Shown: piece after piece, positions 14,570 to 19,062 of the stretch | Layout of the letters: each line of letters opens with the position of its first letter | Numbering within the stretch: position 1 is the first letter of the stretch | Assembly: GCA_945900695.1 (NCBI GenBank) | Contig: CAMDJU010000019.1 | Coordinates: 1 to 19,062 of the forward strand | DNA: 19,062 bases | Origin: Bordetella parapertussis | GTDB taxonomy: Bacteria; Pseudomonadota; Gammaproteobacteria; Burkholderiales; Burkholderiaceae_C | Reading direction: 5' to 3' | Made by a program: the position numbers and the translations under genes | Notes under the pieces: generated by a model | The model's input: the letters and a program-made list of their open reading frames with translations, nothing else | Told to the model about the DNA's origin: nothing | Databases searched by the model: none

Positions 14570-16102
14570 ATGTCTGACACCACCCCCGCCGCGGATACCC
14601 CTCAAGACGAGAATCAACTCATCGCGGAACGCCGCGACAAACTCAAGGTGTTGCGCAAGCGCCAGGCTGCAGGTGGTGCCGTGGCCTTTCCCAACGATTT
14701 CAAGCCGGCCCACCATGCGGCCACCTTGCATGACAGCCATGGCGACAAAACCCCTGAAACCCTGGTCCAAGAGGGCTCCTTGGCCCGGGTGGCGGGGCGG
14801 ATGATGCTCAAACGGGTGATGGGCAAAGCCAGTTTTGCCACGGTGCAAGACGGCACGGGGCGCATCCAGCTGTATATTGCACGCGACGAAATTGGTGAAG
14901 ACACCTACAACGACTTCAAGCATTGGGACTTGGGTGACATCGTTGGCGCCGAAGGCCGATTGTTCAAAACCCGCACTGGCGAACTGTCCATCCATGTGAC
15001 CCAGGTTCGCTTGCTGACCAAAAGCCTGCGCCCCATGCCCGACAAGTTCCACGGCGTGCACGACCAAGAAATCAAATACCGCCAGCGCTATGTCGATTTG
15101 ATGACCGACGAGAACGCACGCAAACGTTTTGTGGCGCGCAGCAAAGCGGTCAGTGGCATCCGCGAGTTCATGGTTGGCCACGGTTTTTTGGAAGTCGAAA
15201 CACCCATGCTGCACCCCATCCCCGGTGGGGCCAATGCCAAGCCGTTTCGCACCCACCACAATGCGCTGGACCAAGAGATGTTCTTGCGCATTGCCCCCGA
15301 GTTGTACTTGAAGCGCTTGGTGGTGGGTGGTTTTGATCGGGTGTTTGAGATCAACCGCAACTTTCGCAATGAAGGCATCTCGGTGAGGCACAACCCCGAG
15401 TTCACCATGATGGAGTTTTACGCTGCCTATTGGAACTACCAAGACCTGATGCAGTTCACCGAAAGCCTGGTGCGCGATGCCGCCGAAAAAGCCGTGGGCA
15501 CTTTGCTGCTGACCTATGGCGGAAAACCGGTGGACCTGTCCAAACCCTTTGCACGCCTGACCATCCGCGAAGCCATCCTCAAGCACACCGAAGCGGGTGA
15601 GCACGTGGACAACGCAGAGTGGTTGCGCCAGGCGCTGAAAAAAGCGGGCTTGAGCGAAGAAAAACACCACTTGGCCAAGCGCAGCTTGCCCGGCTTGCAG
15701 GTTTTGTACTTTGAAGAAACCGTGGAAGACAAGCTGTGGGAGCCCACCTTCATTTGTGAACACCCGGTGGAAATTTCACCCCTGGCCCGCGCCAGCGACA
15801 CCCACCCCGAGGTGACCGAGCGCTTTGAGCTCTACATCACCGGGCGCGAATTTGGCAATGGCTTCAGTGAATTGAACGACGCCGAAGACCAGGCCGCAAG
15901 GTTTCATGCCCAGGTGGCGGCCAAAGACCGGGGCGATGATGAAGCCATGTTTTTTGACCACGACTTTGTGCGCGCCTTGGAGTACGGCATGCCCCCCACC
16001 GGCGGTTGTGGCATTGGCATTGACCGGCTGATGATGTTGCTCACCGACAGCCCCAGCATCCGCGATGTGATCTTGTTCCCGGCGCTGCGCCGCGAACATT
16101 GA
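14570..16102 (+). CDS. lysS: Lysyl-tRNA synthetase, class II
   Basis: A 510-residue cytosolic enzyme that charges tRNA-Lys. Order: N-terminal helix with [10 protein letters not shown] (13-22); OB-fold anticodon-binding domain about 72-155; class II catalytic domain with motif 1 around F-L-E-V-E-T-P-M-L (206-214), motif 2 with R-N-F-R-N-E-G-I-S and H-N-P-E-F-T-M-M-E (263-282), and motif 3 G-C-G-I-G-I-D-R-L (479-487). Length is typical for bacterial LysS. I chose the ATG at 14570 (M-S-D-T-T-P), which matches the usual betaproteobacterial N-terminus; an in-frame ATG at 14543 would add nine Cys/His-containing residues and is unlikely. Convergent with the acyl-CoA dehydrogenase gene, 20 bp after the stop. 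Confidence 0.98.
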   Translation: MSDTTPAADTPQDENQLIAERRDKLKVLRKRQAAGGAVAFPNDFKPAHHAATLHDSHGDKTPETLVQEGSLARVAGRMMLKRVMGKASFATVQDGTGRIQLYIARDEIGEDTYNDFKHWDLGDIVGAEGRLFKTRTGELSIHVTQVRLLTKSLRPMPDKFHGVHDQEIKYRQRYVDLMTDENARKRFVARSKAVSGIREFMVGHGFLEVETPMLHPIPGGANAKPFRTHHNALDQEMFLRIAPELYLKRLVVGGFDRVFEINRNFRNEGISVRHNPEFTMMEFYAAYWNYQDLMQFTESLVRDAAEKAVGTLLLTYGGKPVDLSKPFARLTIREAILKHTEAGEHVDNAEWLRQALKKAGLSEEKHHLAKRSLPGLQVLYFEETVEDKLWEPTFICEHPVEISPLARASDTHPEVTERFELYITGREFGNGFSELNDAEDQAARFHAQVAAKDRGDDEAMFFDHDFVRALEYGMPPTGGCGIGIDRLMMLLTDSPSIRDVILFPALRREH

Positions 16103-16122
16103 TCAGCCTGGCCCGGAGCGAT

Positions 16123-17307
16123 TCAAGTGCTGGGGGATTTGCGCGGGCTGGGCGCATCCAAAATATGGCGCGCCACGATTTCTTTCATGATTTCGGTGGT
16201 GCCACCGTAAATGCGTTGCACCCGCGCATCGGCCCAGGCCCGGGCAATCGGGTACTCGGCCATATAACCATAACCGCCAAACAGCTGCACGCAACGGTCG
16301 AGCACCGAAAACTGCATCTCGGTGGTCCAAAACTTGGCCACCGACGCGGTGGCGGTATCGAGTTCGCCGCGCAAATGGCGCTGCAAGCAGTCCTTCAAAA
16401 AACTGCGGGCCACTTGCACATCGCCATAGGCCTGTGCCAAGGCATGGCGCACCACTTGTTTGTCGGCCAATGGCGCCCCAAAGGCCTTGCGCTCTTGCAC
16501 ATATTCACAGGTCCAGCGCAGGCCAGATTCCATCGCACCCACGGCCGTCATGGCCACGAGCAAACGCTCTTGGGGCAACTCGTTCATCAAATAAGCAAAG
16601 CCCTTGCCCTCTTGTCCCAACAAGCAATCGGCGGGCACCCACACATCGTCAAAGAACAGCTCTGAGGTGTCTTGGGCGTGCATGCCCAGTTTTTCCAAAT
16701 TGCGTCCGCGGGAAAAACCTGGCCGCGAGGTGTCGAACAAAAACAAACTCACGCCGCGGGCGCCCAACTCGGGCTGGGTTTTGGCCGCGACCACCACCAA
16801 GTCGGCCAACTGGCCGTTGGAGATGAATATTTTTTGCCCCTTGATCAGGTAGCCCCCCTCGTGGGGGGTGGCGCGGGTGCTGATATTGGCCAAATCACTG
16901 CCCGTGCCCGGCTCGGTCATGCCAATGGCCGATATCACCTCACCACGGGCCATGCGTGGCAGCCATGTTTGCTGCTGCTCGGGCGTGCCGTAATGGTGCA
17001 GATACGGAGCCACAATTTCAGAATGCAAATGGAACAAGGGGCCCGTAAAGCCACTGCGTGCCAACTCCTGGACCATGACTGCACTGTGGCCGAAATCGGC
17101 TTGCGATCCACCCAACTCGGTGGGCAAGCCCATGCACAACAAGCCCAGTTCACCGGCTTTGCGCCACAACTCGCGCGAAACCTGACCCTCACGCTCCCAA
17201 AGGGCGTGGTGTGGGGCAATTTCTTTGTCGATGAATCGGCGCACCAAGTCGCGCAATGCGGCCAACTCTTCGCTGTCGCCATCGTCCCAATCCCAAGACA
17301 AGCTCAT
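16123..17307 (-). CDS. Acyl-CoA dehydrogenase (LCAD/IVD-like)
   Basis: A 394-residue FAD enzyme that introduces the alpha-beta double bond into an acyl-CoA. N-terminal helical domain 1 to about 120; the middle FAD-binding domain has I-G-M-T-E-P-G-T-G-S-D-L-A (128-140) and I-K-G-Q-K-I-F-I-S-N-G (155-165); the C-terminal domain has R-K-A-F-G-A-P-L and Q-L-F-G-G-Y-G-Y. The usual medium/short-chain catalytic Glu of Y-E-G-T is Gly here (I-Y-G-G-T-T-E-I), while Glu247 in L-P-Q-E-R-L-L sits where isovaleryl- and long-chain enzymes keep theirs. The start at 17307 has GGAG 7 nt upstream; an open extension to 17373 overlaps the TetR gene and is rejected. It is 31 bp behind the TetR gene, last in the operon. 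Exact acyl substrate unknown. Confidence 0.94.
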   Translation of the reverse strand: MSLSWDWDDGDSEELAALRDLVRRFIDKEIAPHHALWEREGQVSRELWRKAGELGLLCMGLPTELGGSQADFGHSAVMVQELARSGFTGPLFHLHSEIVAPYLHHYGTPEQQQTWLPRMARGEVISAIGMTEPGTGSDLANISTRATPHEGGYLIKGQKIFISNGQLADLVVVAAKTQPELGARGVSLFLFDTSRPGFSRGRNLEKLGMHAQDTSELFFDDVWVPADCLLGQEGKGFAYLMNELPQERLLVAMTAVGAMESGLRWTCEYVQERKAFGAPLADKQVVRHALAQAYGDVQVARSFLKDCLQRHLRGELDTATASVAKFWTTEMQFSVLDRCVQLFGGYGYMAEYPIARAWADARVQRIYGGTTEIMKEIVARHILDAPSPRKSPST

Positions 17308-17338
17308 ACAGGTACTCCATCGGTGTTGAAACAAACCT

Positions 17339-18004
17339 TCATGCGGCACCCTCCTCCAAAGCCCAACGCACATGGGCGGTCATGGCTTTGGCAATGGCGC
17401 TCAGCGACTTGCGCCCATCGGCCTTGTACCAAATGGGCACATGGTTGAGGGCCCCAATCAATTGCAAGCGCAACAAGCTCTTATCGGTGCCACGGCGCAG
17501 GGGCAGGCGGGCCACCAGCAGCTTGAATTTGTCTTCATAGCTGTGGCGCAAGTCGATCAAGGCTTGTCGGCCTTCCAGTGGAAAGTCATGCGGTTGCACC
17601 TGGATGAACACACTGGCAAACGGAGAGGCCCCGGGCAAGGTGCCCAACATCATCTCCAAGTGGTTGAGCACTGCCCGCTCCAGTTGCACCACTGGGCTGG
17701 CCGAGCTGGTCAAAATTTCGTCAATCGCCGAACTGACCAAGCGCACACCCTCGGTGTACACCGCCAGCAGCAAATCGCTTTTGGCCGCATAGTGGTAATA
17801 AATGGAGCCCGCCATCATGCCCGATGCTTGGGCAATATCGCGCATGCTGGCCTGTGCATAGCCCTTGTCGCGAAACACCTGGGCAGCGGCGAGCAGCAAA
17901 TCTTGGTGGCGGTTGTGAGACCTGGGTTTGGCGCTGCGCCGCAGGGGTGTGCCAGCGCTGTCAGCTGATTTTTCTGACTGCACCCAAACGGTTGAGGCAC
18001 TCAT
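17339..18004 (-). CDS. TetR/AcrR-family transcriptional regulator
   Basis: A 221-residue regulator. About 30 variable N-terminal residues precede the helix-turn-helix domain (32-78): I see L-L-L-A-A-A-Q-V-F-R-D-K-G-Y-A, then M-R-D-I-A-Q-A-S-G, and S-I-Y-Y-H-Y-A-A-K-S-D-L-L-L, the recognition helix and following conserved block. The rest is an all-helical ligand-binding domain, longer than minimal TetR, with a pattern like fatty-acid/steroid degradation regulators (KstR2-like); the specific ligand is unknown. The ATG at 18004 overlaps the dehydrogenase stop (ATGA), so it is translated within the operon. By family precedent it would repress this operon and be released by an acyl-CoA; that is inference. 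Confidence 0.93.
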   Translation of the reverse strand: MSASTVWVQSEKSADSAGTPLRRSAKPRSHNRHQDLLLAAAQVFRDKGYAQASMRDIAQASGMMAGSIYYHYAAKSDLLLAVYTEGVRLVSSAIDEILTSSASPVVQLERAVLNHLEMMLGTLPGASPFASVFIQVQPHDFPLEGRQALIDLRHSYEDKFKLLVARLPLRRGTDKSLLRLQLIGALNHVPIWYKADGRKSLSAIAKAMTAHVRWALEEGAA

Positions 18005-18909
18005 GCCACACCCGGGCCAAAGGTATCGACCAAGGCTTGTGTGGCATTGGCAAACGGGCGGGCTTGAGACATGTCATGGATTTTCGCCCATTGCTCGGCC
18101 ACAAATTCAGGCGAGGCCTCCCCATCGGGTGCCCGCACCCCCAGGGCCTCCACCACTTGCACGCCCGCAAAATAACCCGCCCCGGCCGCCACGATCTGAC
18201 CGCTGTGCTGGCAGGCCTCACTGGCCATGTAGAGCACGGCTGCACTGACTTTGTCTGGGCTGGCTTGGGCCATGAATTGCGCCAAGCCCAAACCTTCGGT
18301 CATGCGGGTCAGCGCCACCGGCGCGATGGTGTTGACGCGTATGCCGTAGCGGGCCCCTTCGTCTTTGAGGGCGTTCATCAAGCCGACCAAACCCATCTTG
18401 GCGGCGGCGTAATTGCTTTGACCGAAATTGCCATACAAACCTGCAGCCGATGTCGTCATGACAATGCGGCCGTATTGCCCTTCTTGAAACACCGGCCACA
18501 CGGCGCGGCTGCACAAGGCCGATCCCATCAGGTGCACACGGATCACCGCTTCAAAATCGGCGGGGTCCATCTTGACCAAAGATTTGTCGCGCAAAATGCC
18601 CGCGTTGTTGATCAACACATCGACCCGCCCAAAGGCCTTCATGGCCGCATCCACCAAAGCTTGCGCACCTTGTGGCGTGGCGATATTGTCAAAATTGGCC
18701 AGGGCTGTGCCACCCGCTGCGGTGATTTCATTCACCACTTGTTGTGCAGCGGCCTGATCACCGCCTTGGCCCTGGACACTGCCACCCAAATCGTTGACCA
18801 CCACCATCGCGCCGCGCTGGGCCAGGGCCAAGGCATGGGACCGACCCAGTCCACCTCCAGCGCCCGTGACGATGGCCACACGCTCGTCAAATCGAATTTT
18901 TTGGGGCAT
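18001..18909 (-). CDS. Short-chain dehydrogenase, MFE-2-like 3-hydroxyacyl-CoA dehydrogenase
   Basis: A 302-residue SDR. Cofactor site T-G-A-G-G-G-L-G (15-22), Asp40 at the end of beta 2 (V-V-V-N-D-L-G-G) favouring NAD, N-N-A-G at 101-104, and the catalytic Ser154, Tyr167 and Lys171. The R-S-H-A-L-A-L-A-x-R-G-A-x-V-V-V-N-D-L-G-G region and the C-terminal extension of about 50 residues beyond a minimal SDR resemble the dehydrogenase unit of peroxisomal multifunctional enzyme 2 (17-beta-HSD4), so oxidation of a 3-hydroxyacyl-CoA is likely. I chose the ATG at 18909, with AAGGA 6-7 nt upstream; the frame is open to 18981 but that would overlap the preceding ligase gene. Second complete gene of the minus-strand operon. 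Confidence 0.92.
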   Translation of the reverse strand: MPQKIRFDERVAIVTGAGGGLGRSHALALAQRGAMVVVNDLGGSVQGQGGDQAAAQQVVNEITAAGGTALANFDNIATPQGAQALVDAAMKAFGRVDVLINNAGILRDKSLVKMDPADFEAVIRVHLMGSALCSRAVWPVFQEGQYGRIVMTTSAAGLYGNFGQSNYAAAKMGLVGLMNALKDEGARYGIRVNTIAPVALTRMTEGLGLAQFMAQASPDKVSAAVLYMASEACQHSGQIVAAGAGYFAGVQVVEALGVRAPDGEASPEFVAEQWAKIHDMSQARPFANATQALVDTFGPGVA

Positions 18910-18934
18910 TTTTTGTCCTTGGAATGGGCCCAGA

Positions 18935-19062
18935 TCAGCCCCGGTACATGGCTTCCACTTCGCCACTGTATTTGGATGCAATGCTTTCGCGGCGAATTTT
19001 CATGGTCGCGGTGACTTCGCCATCGTCGTGGTCCAGCTCTTTGGTCAACAAGTGAAATTTGC
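18935..19062 (-). CDS. AMP-forming acyl-CoA ligase, C-terminal end (partial)
   Basis: The last 42 codons run off the right edge of the window (stop at 18935-18937 on the minus strand). The peptide includes L-L-T-K-E-L-D-H-D-D-G-E-V-T-A-T, followed by M-K-I-R-R and ending V-E-A-M-Y-R-G, the C-terminal signature of long-chain fatty-acid CoA ligases of the AMP-binding family. In that family this subdomain carries the catalytic Lys that closes on the active site in adenylation; Lys in T-A-T-M-K-I-R-R is the candidate. It starts the leftward operon, 25 bp upstream of the dehydrogenase. It would activate a fatty acid to its CoA ester, supplying substrate for the dehydrogenases that follow. Confidence 0.82.
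   Translation of the reverse strand, partial: KFHLLTKELDHDDGEVTATMKIRRESIASKYSGEVEAMYRG

Noticed and set aside
14510..15763. Minus-strand 417-codon open frame opposite lysS
   Set aside because: Shadow of lysS; no recognisable domain and composition typical of an antisense frame.

Overview
The window reads as a piece of a betaproteobacterial chromosome, most likely Burkholderiales, family Comamonadaceae (a Limnohabitans- or Rhodoferax-like organism is a guess). The basis is the gene order leuC-leuD-leuB / asd-fimV-truA-trpF-trpB-trpA-accD, the moderately high GC content with frequent TTG leucine codons, and protein families such as Bug/TctC. No taxonomic search was possible. Coding density is high. 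I see no tRNA, rRNA, insertion sequence, phage gene or CRISPR array.

Layout. Positions 1-1784 (+): the end of leuC, then leuD and leuB, the leucine biosynthesis genes, packed with an 11-nt gap and a 4-nt ATGA overlap. Positions 1990-5229: a divergent catabolism-like cassette. A Bug/TctC periplasmic binding protein and a LigB/YgiD-type extradiol dioxygenase lie on the minus strand, and an MmgE/PrpD-family protein lies on the plus strand, with a 146-bp shared control region. Positions 5300-5680 (-): a small lipoprotein of unknown function. Positions 5681-6039: the longest gene-free stretch, holding a palindrome and a strikingly structured leader upstream of asd.

Positions 6040-12515 (+): asd (aspartate-semialdehyde dehydrogenase), a fimV/hubP-like polar hub gene, truA (tRNA pseudouridine synthase) and trpF-trpB-trpA (late tryptophan synthesis), all tightly spaced. 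accD (acetyl-CoA carboxylase beta subunit) follows at 12584-13456 and may have its own promoter. Then come a YfcG-like glutathione transferase (+), a DUF3297 gene (-) that converges on it, and lysS (+), divergent from the DUF3297 gene. Positions 16123-19062 (-): a fatty-acid or acyl-CoA operon transcribed leftwards: AMP-forming acyl-CoA ligase (partial), MFE-2-like short-chain dehydrogenase, TetR regulator and acyl-CoA dehydrogenase.

Most of the window is ordinary housekeeping sequence. The observation I would follow first is the roughly 170-nt asd leader (5871-6039). It can fold into four consecutive stems, one of them a 10-bp closing stem around an inner hairpin, and it overlaps a possible 31-codon reading frame whose end is rich in Met, Ile, Thr and Lys, the amino acids made from the Asd product. 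It may be an undescribed cis-regulatory RNA or attenuator, but this rests on pairing by eye only.
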